From assembly GCA_900766555.1 (NCBI GenBank), contig CAAFVR010000042.1, forward strand, positions 1 through 51,219: 51,219 bases of DNA, in the 5' to 3' direction. The DNA is from Helicobacteraceae bacterium (GTDB lineage: Bacteria; Campylobacterota; Campylobacteria; Campylobacterales; Helicobacteraceae). A program made the translations under genes and the position numbers. The notes beneath the pieces are model-generated. The model saw only the letters and a list, made by a program, of their open reading frames with translations, was not told the DNA's origin and made no database searches. This document shows positions 21,059 to 29,439 of this stretch, piece after piece. Numbering within the stretch: the stretch's first letter is position 1; the number at the start of each line of letters is the position of its first letter.

Positions 21059-23141
21059 AAAAAATTCTCGCAAGAAATCCAAAAAAAATGAGCAAAAGCA
21101 AAATCTAAAAGCCATAAAACAAGCTCTAAATGGCAAAAAAGATCCATTCTTTTTCGACTTTCAAGCCGACCAATCAGATCCAACAGGCGCGCCAGATCCG
21201 ATAAAAAAATCAAAAATACCCAAAAAAACAGGCAGGCTAAAAAAAATTCTACTTTGGATTCTACTAATCGGATCTAGCGCTTTGATATTATGGATATTTT
21301 TCCTATGGCTTAGCTTGCAAAAAAATGTATCCAAAATCACAAACTACGAACCCATCTTAACGACGCAAATAATTGACAGAAAAGGCCGCTTGGTCGCAAA
21401 TATATATCAAGATGAATTCCGCTTTTATTCCAACTTTAGCGAGATCCCGCCAAGATTAATTGAAGCACTTTTAGCCATCGAAGATACGCTATTTTTTGAA
21501 CATAGCGGATTAAATTATGATGCAATTTTGCGCGCAAGCATAAAAAATATTTATCGTTCAAAATATTCTGAGGGCGGCTCAACGCTAACTCAACAATTAG
21601 TCAAAAATCTAGCCCTAACGCGCAATAAAACGCTACTTCGCAAATTAAAAGAAGCCATCATAAGCTTGCAAATTGAGCGGATCTTAACAAAAGAGCAAAT
21701 CCTAGAGCGCTATTTAAATGACACATTTTTTGGACATGGCTATTATGGCATCAAAGCCGCAAGCCTAGGCTATTTTAGAAAAGATCTAAATCAATTAACG
21801 CTAAAAGAAATGGCTCTACTTGCGGCACTTCCTCGCGCGCCAAGCTATTATGATCCTACAAAAAATATACATCTAGCGCTAAGTCGAGCAAATAACGTGA
21901 TAGATCGGATGTTAAATCTAGGTTGGATTAGCAAAGCTGAATATTCAAGCGCAATATCAGAAATCCCAAAAATTTATAATCAAAATCTAGCTCAAAATAA
22001 AGCGCCCTACATCGTTGATATGGTTTTAAAAGAGCTTAGCTACATACCAGATCTGAAAACTGGTGGCTATGTCGTGAAGTTAAATATCGATTTAGACTAT
22101 CAAGAAATAGCGCAAAAAGTAATAAAAGCTGGCTATCTGCGCGCAAGAGAAATAAATAATCTAGAAGATAGCTCCACGCTAAATGGCGCGATGGTGGTAA
22201 CAAATAATAGCGATGGACGGATTTTAGCGCTAGTTGGCGGAGTGGATTATTCCAAATCTGCCTTTAATCGCGCGACCCAAGCAAGGCGTCAGATCGGATC
22301 TATCATAAAACCCTTTATCTATCAGATCGCTTTTGACAATGGTTACTCGCCAGCTAGTCAAATTCCAGATGTAGCTAGAAGTTACGGAAGTGATGATGAA
22401 ATATGGAAGCCAAAAAATGTGGGCAATGCTTTTAATGGTATCGTGCGCTTGCGCTATGCGCTAATTCATTCTCTAAATTTGGCCACATTAAATTTAGTAG
22501 ACGCAGTAGGTTTTGACAAAGTGCTAAAAGGCCTGTTGCGCTATGGCTTTAATATCACAAAAGCTGATATGACCCTAGCGCTTGGTAGCATGGGTCAAAG
22601 TCCGCTGCAAATGGCGCGCGCCTATTCGCTTTTTTCAAATGATGGAATGATGTTAGAGCCATTTTTAATTAACGAAATTAATAAAAAAGATAAATATCAT
22701 GAAGTATTCACTCCCAAATCTTTGGAATTAGAATCAAAAGAGCAGGCTTTTTTAGTGCGCGATTTATTACAAAATGCCGTTAGATCCGGTACTGGCAGAA
22801 GGGCGCAAGTTCCAGGGCTCCAAATTGCTGGTAAAACTGGCACAACAAATAATAATAATGATGCGTGGTTTGCTGGCTTTAGTCCAGAAATCCAAGTAAT
22901 TTTGTGGTTTGGTAATGATGATAATACGCCAATTGGCAAAATTGGAGGCGGCACAAGCATCGTAGCGCCGATATTTTCAAGCTTTATGAGAGAAGTTTTA
23001 AAAATACATCCTGAAATGAAACGTCGCTTTCAAACTCCAGATAATGTGCATCAAAAAAGCATAGGCGGGATAAAATACTTTTATACGGATACTTCCAAAC
23101 TGCCAGATAAAAGCATAGAGGGCGATGGCCTGATATTTTAA
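21045..23141 (+). CDS. Class A penicillin-binding protein (PBP1a)
   Basis: A bifunctional peptidoglycan synthase of 698 residues. A Lys-rich cytoplasmic N terminus (1-66) is followed by one membrane helix (about 67-91). The glycosyltransferase domain has EDTLFFEHSG and GGSTLTQQLVKN. The transpeptidase domain has the active-site Ser in GSIIKPF, an SLN motif, and KTGTTNNNNDAW. The cytoplasmic tail before the helix is long and strongly basic and includes DPFFFDFQ. ATG 21045 lies within serC, so the two are coupled. Family members are called PbpA, PonA or MrcA, so I give no symbol. Confidence 0.93.
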   Translation: MSNDKKNSRKKSKKNEQKQNLKAIKQALNGKKDPFFFDFQADQSDPTGAPDPIKKSKIPKKTGRLKKILLWILLIGSSALILWIFFLWLSLQKNVSKITNYEPILTTQIIDRKGRLVANIYQDEFRFYSNFSEIPPRLIEALLAIEDTLFFEHSGLNYDAILRASIKNIYRSKYSEGGSTLTQQLVKNLALTRNKTLLRKLKEAIISLQIERILTKEQILERYLNDTFFGHGYYGIKAASLGYFRKDLNQLTLKEMALLAALPRAPSYYDPTKNIHLALSRANNVIDRMLNLGWISKAEYSSAISEIPKIYNQNLAQNKAPYIVDMVLKELSYIPDLKTGGYVVKLNIDLDYQEIAQKVIKAGYLRAREINNLEDSSTLNGAMVVTNNSDGRILALVGGVDYSKSAFNRATQARRQIGSIIKPFIYQIAFDNGYSPASQIPDVARSYGSDDEIWKPKNVGNAFNGIVRLRYALIHSLNLATLNLVDAVGFDKVLKGLLRYGFNITKADMTLALGSMGQSPLQMARAYSLFSNDGMMLEPFLINEINKKDKYHEVFTPKSLELESKEQAFLVRDLLQNAVRSGTGRRAQVPGLQIAGKTGTTNNNNDAWFAGFSPEIQVILWFGNDDNTPIGKIGGGTSIVAPIFSSFMREVLKIHPEMKRRFQTPDNVHQKSIGGIKYFYTDTSKLPDKSIEGDGLIF

Positions 23142-23192
23142 GATATTTTAAGGGCCTGTGGTAAAATTAGACCTCAAGTGCAAAGGCTAGAT

Positions 23193-23741
23193 ATGAAATT
23201 AAAACTAAATCATGCACCACATGTTGCAAACAAAATTGCGCTAGATCTAGCCAACTCATCACTACTAGATCTAAACGTTCCACTTGAAAAAATAGCTCAA
23301 ATCTCAAGCTCAATATTAACTGAGGATGTAAAAGTCGAGGCTTCGCTTGATGCGCGCGCGCGTGAACTCATGGAAAAGCGCCAAGAAGAAATCGAATTTA
23401 TGCGATTGGATGAAAAAAAGCTATTTTGGATGATAAAACAACAGCTAGCAAATGATATGAATTTCTCGCTACTTTGGGAAGATAGATATAACGAGCTAAG
23501 TCATAAAATACTAGATACTTTGCTAAATGATGATCTAATCAAAATAAAAGTACGAGAAAATCAGGTCAAAAATCTAATCTTTCGCGCCATTGATACATAT
23601 GCCAAAGCATATAATGAAATCGAAGATATCGTGCTTGATAAAATCAAAAATTACAAGCGCAAAATAATCGTTGGCACAGATGAATATGAGCTAATTTTTG
23701 ACAAAATCTATCAAGAAGAGCTGCGCAAAAGAGGCTTTTGA
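23193..23741 (+). CDS. DUF507 family protein
   Basis: A charged, mostly helical protein of 182 residues of the DUF507 family. It starts MKLKLNHAPHVANKIA and has an alternation of acidic and basic helices (EKRQEEIEFMRLDEKK, KIKVRENQVKNL) with no catalytic motif. A GTG five codons upstream (23178) is also in frame, but ATG 23193 has AAAGG seven bases before it. The stop overlaps the carA start (TGATG). This gene directly precedes carA in C. jejuni as well (recalled), so co-expression with pyrimidine/arginine synthesis is likely. The role is unknown. Confidence 0.75.
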   Translation: MKLKLNHAPHVANKIALDLANSSLLDLNVPLEKIAQISSSILTEDVKVEASLDARARELMEKRQEEIEFMRLDEKKLFWMIKQQLANDMNFSLLWEDRYNELSHKILDTLLNDDLIKIKVRENQVKNLIFRAIDTYAKAYNEIEDIVLDKIKNYKRKIIVGTDEYELIFDKIYQEELRKRGF

Positions 23742-24886
23742 TGCAAGCTTTTTTGTATTTTGAAAATGACCTTTTTATAAAAGCCAAAAGCTTTGGTAGC
23801 CCCGGCACAAAAGTTGGCGAAATCGTATTTAACACATCTCTTAGCGGCTATCAAGAAATCATTACGGATCCAAGCTATGCCGGGCAATTTGTACTTTTTA
23901 CCATGCCAGAAATTGGCATCGTTGGCGCAAATGAACAAGATTGCGAAAGTGACTTTGCCTGCGAGGGCATTTTGATATCGCAATACAACGATAATTTCTC
24001 AAATTTCAGAGCGCAAAATTCACTTTCTCATTTCTTAAAAAAGCGCGGCATTTTTGGCATTTGTGGACTAAATACTAGATTTCTTACAAAAATGGTGCGA
24101 GATTTTGGAACCATGCATGTAGTAATAAGTACAGAAATTTCCTCCAAAGATGAGCTTAAAAATATTCTTCACAAACAAAAGGGTCTAAAAACGCTAGATC
24201 TGATAAATAAAACTTCGACAAAAGAGTCAAAACCTCATAATCAAGGTATTTTTGACTTCAGCCAAATGGGGTATTTGAAAAATCAAAATCAAAATGAGAG
24301 CATAAAAATTATCGCGATAGATTGCGGCATCAAGCAAAATATCTTAAATGAACTTTACAGTGCTGGTTTTGAGATTGAGCTTTTGCCCTTTGATTTTGAC
24401 CCAAAAGAACTGTTAAGTCGTTATGAAAATGGAGATTTCAAAGGACTTTTTCTATCCAATGGCCCCGGAGATCCGCTTGATTTAGACATTTTAATCGAAA
24501 AAATCAAATTTCTACTACCCTATAAAATCCCAACTTTTGGAATATGCCTAGGCCATCAGATCCTATCAATTGCGCATGGCTTCAATACGCATAAACTTAA
24601 ATTTGGTCATCATGGCGGAAATCATCCGGTCAAAAATCTATTGACAGGCGAAGTTGAAATAACAGCGCAAAATCATAATTTCGCCGTGCCAGAAGATATT
24701 GCAACTGTGGCAAATATCACACATCGCGATTTATTTGACAACACAATTGAGGGCGTGGAATATAAAAATGCTCCATTTTTCTCCGTGCAATATCATCCTG
24801 AGTCAAGCCCCGGCCCAAAAGAAGCCAGCTTTATTTTTCAAAAATTCGCAGATCTGATAAATCAGATAAAACAAACAAAAAGTTAA
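23741..24886 (+). CDS. carA: Carbamoyl-phosphate synthase, glutaminase (small) subunit
   Basis: CarA releases ammonia from glutamine and channels it to CarB for carbamoyl phosphate, used for pyrimidines and arginine. The 381-residue protein has the N-terminal CarA domain (FNTSLSGYQEIITDPSYAGQ). Its class I glutaminase domain has LSNGPGDP, the nucleophile Cys in FGICLGHQ and the His-Glu pair in QYHPESSPGP. ATG 23741 overlaps the stop of the DUF507 gene. carB is not adjacent here; katA follows after 112 bp, which is also common in Campylobacter (carB unlinked). Confidence 0.96.
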   Translation: MQAFLYFENDLFIKAKSFGSPGTKVGEIVFNTSLSGYQEIITDPSYAGQFVLFTMPEIGIVGANEQDCESDFACEGILISQYNDNFSNFRAQNSLSHFLKKRGIFGICGLNTRFLTKMVRDFGTMHVVISTEISSKDELKNILHKQKGLKTLDLINKTSTKESKPHNQGIFDFSQMGYLKNQNQNESIKIIAIDCGIKQNILNELYSAGFEIELLPFDFDPKELLSRYENGDFKGLFLSNGPGDPLDLDILIEKIKFLLPYKIPTFGICLGHQILSIAHGFNTHKLKFGHHGGNHPVKNLLTGEVEITAQNHNFAVPEDIATVANITHRDLFDNTIEGVEYKNAPFFSVQYHPESSPGPKEASFIFQKFADLINQIKQTKS

Positions 24887-24966
24887 ATATTTTCTCATTT
24901 TGGTGATAAAATAACAATTTTTTGCATTTTTTAGCAAAATTCACTCTCAAAATCCCCCTTTTTGGC

Positions 24967-24972
24967 TAAAAT
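24967..24972 (+). promoter_or_regulatory. Putative -10 box for katA
   Basis: TAAAAT, 27 bp before the katA ATG, preceded by periodic T-rich stretches (CCCCCTTTTTGG and TTTTTTGCATTTTTTAG) of the kind that replace a -35 box in Campylobacter. A consensus PerR operator was looked for and not seen by eye. Confidence 0.35.
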
Positions 24973-24998
24973 GAGGGCTCTTAAAAATAAGGATTACA

Positions 24999-26447
24999 AT
25001 GAAACATAAAACATTAACTAACTCTTTTGGAGCCCCAATTGGAAATAACCAAGACAGCCAAACAGCCGGTATTCGCGGCCCTATGCTTTTGCAAAATGTC
25101 TGGTTTTTGGAAAAACTAGCTCATTTTGACAGAGAACGCATCCCTGAACGCGTAGTTCATGCCAAAGGATCTGGCGCTTATGGCGTATTTAAAGTCACAA
25201 ATGACATCACAAAATACACAAAAGCAAAGATCTTTAGCCAAGTGGGCAAAGAAACTGAATGCTTTTTTAGATTTTCAACCGTGGCTGGCGAACGCGGAGC
25301 AGCTGATGCTGAACGCGATCCACGCGGTTTTGCGATGAAGTACTACACAGAAGAAGGAAACTGGGATCTAGTAGGTAACAATACGCCAATTTTCTTTATC
25401 CGTGATGCACTAAAATTCCCTGATTTTATCCATACTCAAAAACGCGATCCTAAAACAAACTTGAGATCTGCTACGGCGGCTTGGGATTTTTGGAGCCAAT
25501 GCCCAGAATCTCTGCATCAAGTTACGATATTAATGTCAGATCGCGGCATCCCAAAAACATATCGTCACATGCACGGCTTTGGTAGTCATACATTCTCATT
25601 TATTAATGCAAAAAATGAGCGTTTCTGGGTGAAATTCCACATGGTTTGCCAACAAGGAATCGAAAATCTAACAAGCGAAGAAGCTGATGCAATAATCGCA
25701 AAAGATAGAGAAAGTCACCAAAAAGATCTGTTCGAAGCAATTGAACGCGGCGATTTCCCAAAATGGAAAATGTGCGTGCAAATCATGCCTGAGAAAGATG
25801 CTAAAACTTATAAAATCCATCCATTTGACGTGACAAAAGTTTGGCCACACAAAGATTACCCACTAATTGAAGTAGGCATCGTAACGCTAAATAGAAATCC
25901 AGAAAACTACTTTGCAGAAGTTGAGCAAGCCTCTTTCCAACCATCAAATGTAGTGCCAGGGATCGGATTTAGCCCAGATAGAATGCTTCAAGGAAGACTA
26001 TTTTCATATGCTGATACAGCGCGATATCGCCTAGGTATTAATCATGCTCAAATCCCAGTTAATGCTCCACGTTGCGCTGTTAATACAACTAGCCGCGATG
26101 GAACTATGCAAGCTGGTGCATTTGGCGGTCATATGAACTACAATCCAAGCTCAGTTCCAGGCTATACAGAAGATCCAAATGCTAGAGATCCAAAATTTGA
26201 TACATCAAGCATCCAAGATAACTTTGATCTGCATGACTTTGATTATCGAGCTGATGATGCAGATTATTACAGCCAAGCTGGCGATCTATACCGCTTGCTT
26301 AAGCCAGATGAAAGAGAACGTCTATGCCAAAATATCGCTGCTTCTATGCAAGGCGTGCCAGAAGACATTAAAAAACTTCAAGTTAGCCACTTCACTAAAG
26401 CGGATCCAGAATACGGCAAACGTGTTGGTGAGCTAGTTTTAAAATAA
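24999..26447 (+). CDS. katA: Haem catalase
   Basis: KatA breaks down hydrogen peroxide. The 482-residue monofunctional catalase is of the small-subunit type. It has the distal His at residue 54 in ERVVHAKGSGAYG, FSTVAGERGAADAERDPRGF, the distal Asn in NNTPIFFIRD, and the proximal haem-ligand Tyr in FSYADTARYRLG near residue 337. The NADPH-binding pattern region follows, and the protein ends without a flavodoxin-like domain. There is no signal peptide, so it is cytoplasmic. AAGGAT precedes the ATG and a strong terminator follows the gene. Confidence 0.97.
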   Translation: MKHKTLTNSFGAPIGNNQDSQTAGIRGPMLLQNVWFLEKLAHFDRERIPERVVHAKGSGAYGVFKVTNDITKYTKAKIFSQVGKETECFFRFSTVAGERGAADAERDPRGFAMKYYTEEGNWDLVGNNTPIFFIRDALKFPDFIHTQKRDPKTNLRSATAAWDFWSQCPESLHQVTILMSDRGIPKTYRHMHGFGSHTFSFINAKNERFWVKFHMVCQQGIENLTSEEADAIIAKDRESHQKDLFEAIERGDFPKWKMCVQIMPEKDAKTYKIHPFDVTKVWPHKDYPLIEVGIVTLNRNPENYFAEVEQASFQPSNVVPGIGFSPDRMLQGRLFSYADTARYRLGINHAQIPVNAPRCAVNTTSRDGTMQAGAFGGHMNYNPSSVPGYTEDPNARDPKFDTSSIQDNFDLHDFDYRADDADYYSQAGDLYRLLKPDERERLCQNIAASMQGVPEDIKKLQVSHFTKADPEYGKRVGELVLK

Positions 26448-26492
26448 ATCTTAGGCGCTCTTGCGCTTTCTTTCCTAAACTTTCTGTTATTT

Positions 26493-26515
26493 ATACGCCC
26501 AAGGGGCGTATTTTA
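26493..26515 (+). terminator. Rho-independent terminator after katA
   Basis: A perfect 8-bp stem, ATACGCCC with GGGCGTAT, closes a three-base AAG loop (26493-26511) and is followed by TTTTAT. It ends the carA-katA run and separates it from the small accessory pair downstream. Confidence 0.8.
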
Positions 26516-26567
26516 TAAACATCACCTTTTATGCTAGCATTTGAAAATTGGGAAATACAAAATTACA

Positions 26568-27034
26568 ATGCAAGCAAAAGCAACTATATTTGATGTCGCC
26601 TTTCATATCACTAAAAAGCTAAAAAATTGCACTCCAATGAAGTTACAAAAGCTATGCTACTACGCACAAAGTTGGAGTCTAGCTTGGGATGATGCTCCAC
26701 TATTTGATCAAGATTTTGAAGCTTGGGTGCATGGGCCGGTAAATCCAGAGTTATTTAATGCTCTAAAAGGCCTTTTTGAAATCACACCAGAAATATTAGA
26801 GCCAAAAATAAGTGGCTATAAATTCAATAGAACACAGCTTGAGACAATAAATCAAATCATAAAAGACTATGGCAAAAAAGCCCTTATTATTTAAGCGAAC
26901 TCACACATCAAGAAGGCCCATGGCTAGAAGCTAGAGGTTCCACTCCACAAGATGAACCAAGCAAAAATAAAATAGACAAAGAAACAATACGAGATTATTA
27001 TTCTGCACTAATACATAATGGCCAAGACGTCTAA
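26568..27034 (+). pseudogene. Panacea-domain (SocA/DUF4065-like) antitoxin, frameshifted
   Basis: The N-terminal 109 residues match the Panacea/DUF4065 pattern of antitoxin-like proteins: FDVAFHITKK, MKLQKLCYYAQSWSLAWDD, LFDQDFEAWVHGPVNPELF. At an A6 tract (26874-26879) the frame runs into a stop at 26892. In the -1 frame the protein continues as SPYYLSELTHQEGPWLEAR and ends ETIRDYYSALIHNGQDV at 27034, which is the expected family C terminus. A single extra A would give one intact 155-residue protein. It may be a pseudogene, a slipping or phase-variable gene, or a sequencing error. The stop of the shifted frame overlaps the next gene by 17 bp. Confidence 0.75.
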
Positions 27035-27464
27035 AAAACAAAAAAATATAGAAATACAAGACAAAAAAGCTAAAAAAGCAGGCGAGATAGAAAGTCAAAA
27101 GCCCTCATGGAGATTTTCAAAAATGGACAAAGAATACATGAGCTTAGAAAAAACCGAAGAAGAAACTTTGAGAATCATTTTAAGTGCATTAAAAAGTTTG
27201 GAATCTCAAACATGGAATGAGATAAAACAATCAATCTCCAAAAATGGCAGAAAAAGTCACTTCATAGCCGTAAAAGATCTCTGTAAAGAAGCACAAGATA
27301 GATTTAACGCCATGAAACTTCCAGAAATATCAGATGACGAGATATTTTCTCTAAGATTGGCTGGAAAAATTAGGGTTTTTGGCCTGTTTTTAGGCAGCAT
27401 TTTTAATATTATCTGGATTGATCCAAATCATGAGATATGCCCCTCACATAAAAAAGGCACATAA
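27018..27464 (+). CDS. Putative partner (toxin candidate) of the Panacea-domain protein
   Basis: A 148-residue protein with a very Lys-rich N terminus (1-22), a helical middle part, and a C-terminal segment with FSLRLAGKIRVFGLF and IIWIDPNHEICPS. I recall this ending as a recurrent feature of small proteins encoded beside SocA/Panacea genes, but I cannot name the fold; a RelE-like origin is possible and unproven. The ATG lies inside the 3' end of the shifted antitoxin frame, giving the tight overlap typical of antitoxin-toxin pairs. Function as a toxin is inferred from context only. Confidence 0.5.
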   Translation: MAKTSKKQKNIEIQDKKAKKAGEIESQKPSWRFSKMDKEYMSLEKTEEETLRIILSALKSLESQTWNEIKQSISKNGRKSHFIAVKDLCKEAQDRFNAMKLPEISDDEIFSLRLAGKIRVFGLFLGSIFNIIWIDPNHEICPSHKKGT

Positions 27465-27492
27465 GCCAAAAATCATTTGGATAAAATAACTC

Positions 27493-27828
27493 ATGATAAA
27501 AAATTTAATGAACTTACTAGATGACAAAAAAGCTGAAAATATAGTCCACATCAGCTTGCACAATCGCGATTATGTAGTTAGCGATGTCGTGATTGCAACC
27601 GCGCTAGCTGGCAAACATGGGCTATCTCTAATTGATGAAATCAAAAAACTTGCTAAAAATTTTGGCCTCTCACTCTTTGGATCCGATCTAGAAAATGACG
27701 AATGGCTAGTCCTTGATTTTGGCGATCTTATGATCCATATTTTCACCCAAAATGTGCGAGACAAAATAAAACTTGAGGAATTCTTAAGCGAATTTCAAAA
27801 AACAAAGCCCCAAGATCAACCCTTCTGA
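27493..27828 (+). CDS. rsfS: Ribosomal silencing factor RsfS (Iojap family)
   Basis: RsfS binds ribosomal protein L14 and blocks subunit joining when nutrients are short. The 111-residue protein has the family pattern: VSDVVIATALAGKHGLSLIDEIKK (matching the usual DYFVIATG region), then DEWLVLDFGDLMIHIFTQNVRDKIKLEEF, which is the conserved ending. It converges with fumC, with 16 bp between the coding ends and no visible hairpin between them. Confidence 0.88.
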   Translation: MIKNLMNLLDDKKAENIVHISLHNRDYVVSDVVIATALAGKHGLSLIDEIKKLAKNFGLSLFGSDLENDEWLVLDFGDLMIHIFTQNVRDKIKLEEFLSEFQKTKPQDQPF

Positions 27829-27844
27829 CCCCTCCTTTAATATT

Positions 27845-29233
27845 TTATTTTGGCTTTATCATATTTTTTGGCACCACAATGGCGTCAAATTCCTCTCCAC
27901 TCAAAAGCCTAAGCTCTATTGCAGTTTCTTTAAGAGATTTGTTATTTTTATAGGCCGTTTTGGCAACTTTTGCGGCATTTTCATATCCGATCTTAGAATT
28001 TAGCGATGTTACAAGCATTAATGAATTTTGCAAGAAATAGTCTATTTTTTCGCAATTTGGCTCAATGCCTACAGCGCAATGTTTATTAAAACTATCCATC
28101 GCATCGCTCAAAAGCCTGATACTCTCAAGTAGCTTGGCGCCAATTAATGGCATATAGACATTTAGCTCGAAATTCCCGCTAGATCCGCTAAAAGTGATTG
28201 TAGTGTCATTTCCAAAAACCTGCGCGCACACCATAGTCATAGCCTCGCATTGAGTGGGATTAACCTTGCCTGGCATAATCGAACTTCCGGGTTCATTTTC
28301 TGGAATTGTGATTTCGCCAAGACCACAGCGCGGACCAGAGGCTAGCCATCTTATATCATTTGCAATTTTGTTCAAACTTGCCGCTAGCGTTTTTAGAGCG
28401 CCACTTGCAAATACGCTCGCATCGCGCGCACCCAAGGCCTCAAATTTATTTGGCGCGCTCACAAATGAAAGGCCCGTTAGATCCGCTAATATTTTTGCGC
28501 TCTCTTTTGCGTATTCTGGATGCGAATTTAGCCCCGTGCCAACTGCCGTGCCGCCAAGTGGCAGTTCATATAGCCCATTTAGTGTGCTTTTGATACGAGC
28601 AATTGCATTATCTAGCATTTGCGCATAGCCGCTAAATTCTTGTCCCAAACTAAGTGGCGTGGCATCTTGCAAATGTGTTCGGCCAATTTTTACAATATCT
28701 TTGAAATCCTCGGCCTTTTTGGCAAAAACATCTCTAAGCGCTTTTAAATTTGGCAATAAACTTTGATTTATTAATAGCGCGCTTGAGACATGTATCGCCG
28801 TAGGAAATGAGTCATTTGTACTTTGCGCATGATTTACATGATCATTTGGATGGATTGGTTTATACGCGCCAAGTCCGGTGCCCGCGAGCTCATTTGCGCG
28901 ATTTGCTATAACTTCATTCATATTCATGTTACTTTGCGTGCCAGATCCGGTCTGATAAATCACAAGCGGGAAATGATCATCAAATTTGCCCTCCAAAATC
29001 TCATCTGCGACTTTTGTTATCAGATCTGCCTTATCTTTATCAAGGCGATTTAGCTTTGCATTTGTTAGCGCCGCTGCTTTTTTGACCAAAGCTATGGCGT
29101 AAATTAGCTCTTTTGGGAGCTTTTCTCCGATTTTAAAATTATTGCGACTTCGTTCTGTTTGCGCCCCCCAATAAGCACTCTCATCTACTTTGACCTCACC
29201 CATTATGTCATGCTCTATACGCTGTTTTTGCAT
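27845..29233 (-). CDS. fumC: Fumarate hydratase, class II
   Basis: FumC interconverts fumarate and malate in the TCA cycle. The protein (462 residues from the ATG at 29233) has the superfamily signature GSSIMPGKVNPTQCEA, TGSGTQSNMNMNEVIANRA, the catalytic region NDHVNHAQSTNDSFPTA and GRTHLQDATPLSLGQE. The frame extends 23 codons further upstream, but ATG 29233 has TAGGAG seven bases before it and gives the normal start IEHDIMGEV. It is divergent from gdhA. Confidence 0.96.
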   Translation of the reverse strand: MQKQRIEHDIMGEVKVDESAYWGAQTERSRNNFKIGEKLPKELIYAIALVKKAAALTNAKLNRLDKDKADLITKVADEILEGKFDDHFPLVIYQTGSGTQSNMNMNEVIANRANELAGTGLGAYKPIHPNDHVNHAQSTNDSFPTAIHVSSALLINQSLLPNLKALRDVFAKKAEDFKDIVKIGRTHLQDATPLSLGQEFSGYAQMLDNAIARIKSTLNGLYELPLGGTAVGTGLNSHPEYAKESAKILADLTGLSFVSAPNKFEALGARDASVFASGALKTLAASLNKIANDIRWLASGPRCGLGEITIPENEPGSSIMPGKVNPTQCEAMTMVCAQVFGNDTTITFSGSSGNFELNVYMPLIGAKLLESIRLLSDAMDSFNKHCAVGIEPNCEKIDYFLQNSLMLVTSLNSKIGYENAAKVAKTAYKNNKSLKETAIELRLLSGEEFDAIVVPKNMIKPK

Positions 29234-29327
29234 TCTAACTCCTATAAAATTGCAAAATTCTAGCTTTATTAAAATACATAGGCCATTTATGAAACCAAAC
29301 AAAAAGGCCTTTTTGGATAAATGTAAC

Positions 29328-29363
29328 TTTTTGCAACCTTAGGCAAATGCACTGTTGCAAAAA
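29328..29363. repeat. Inverted repeat upstream of gdhA
   Basis: A perfect 10-bp inverted repeat, TTTTTGCAAC and GTTGCAAAAA, is separated by 16 bases. It lies between divergent fumC and gdhA, about 46 bp upstream of the gdhA -10 box, where an operator could sit. An imperfect palindrome (CCTCTCGTTACGATAGG) followed by TTTTTT lies at about 29376-29398. Confidence 0.5.
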
Positions 29364-29408
29364 TGCAAAAAAGACCCTCTCGTTACGATAGGTTTTTTAA
29401 ATAGCGCT

Positions 29409-29414
29409 TATAAT
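29409..29414 (+). promoter_or_regulatory. -10 box for gdhA
   Basis: A perfect TATAAT lies 25 bp upstream of the gdhA ATG, followed at the right distance by a GGCAGG ribosome site. No good -35 is visible, as is normal in Campylobacter. Confidence 0.6.
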
Positions 29415-29439
29415 CGCTAAATTTTTACAAAGGCAGGTT

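Noticed and set aside
24887..24998. PerR operator upstream of katA
   Set aside because: Catalase is PerR-controlled in Campylobacter, but I cannot see a convincing palindrome here by eye.
26874..26880. AAAAAAG as a programmed -1 ribosomal slip site
   Set aside because: The zero frame reads AAA AAA G, not A AAA AAG, so the canonical phase is wrong. Polymerase slippage, mutation or sequencing error remain, and the site is reported as a frameshift only.
28254..28628. Plus-strand open frames inside fumC
   Set aside because: They mirror the conserved fumC coding strand and show no independent protein features.
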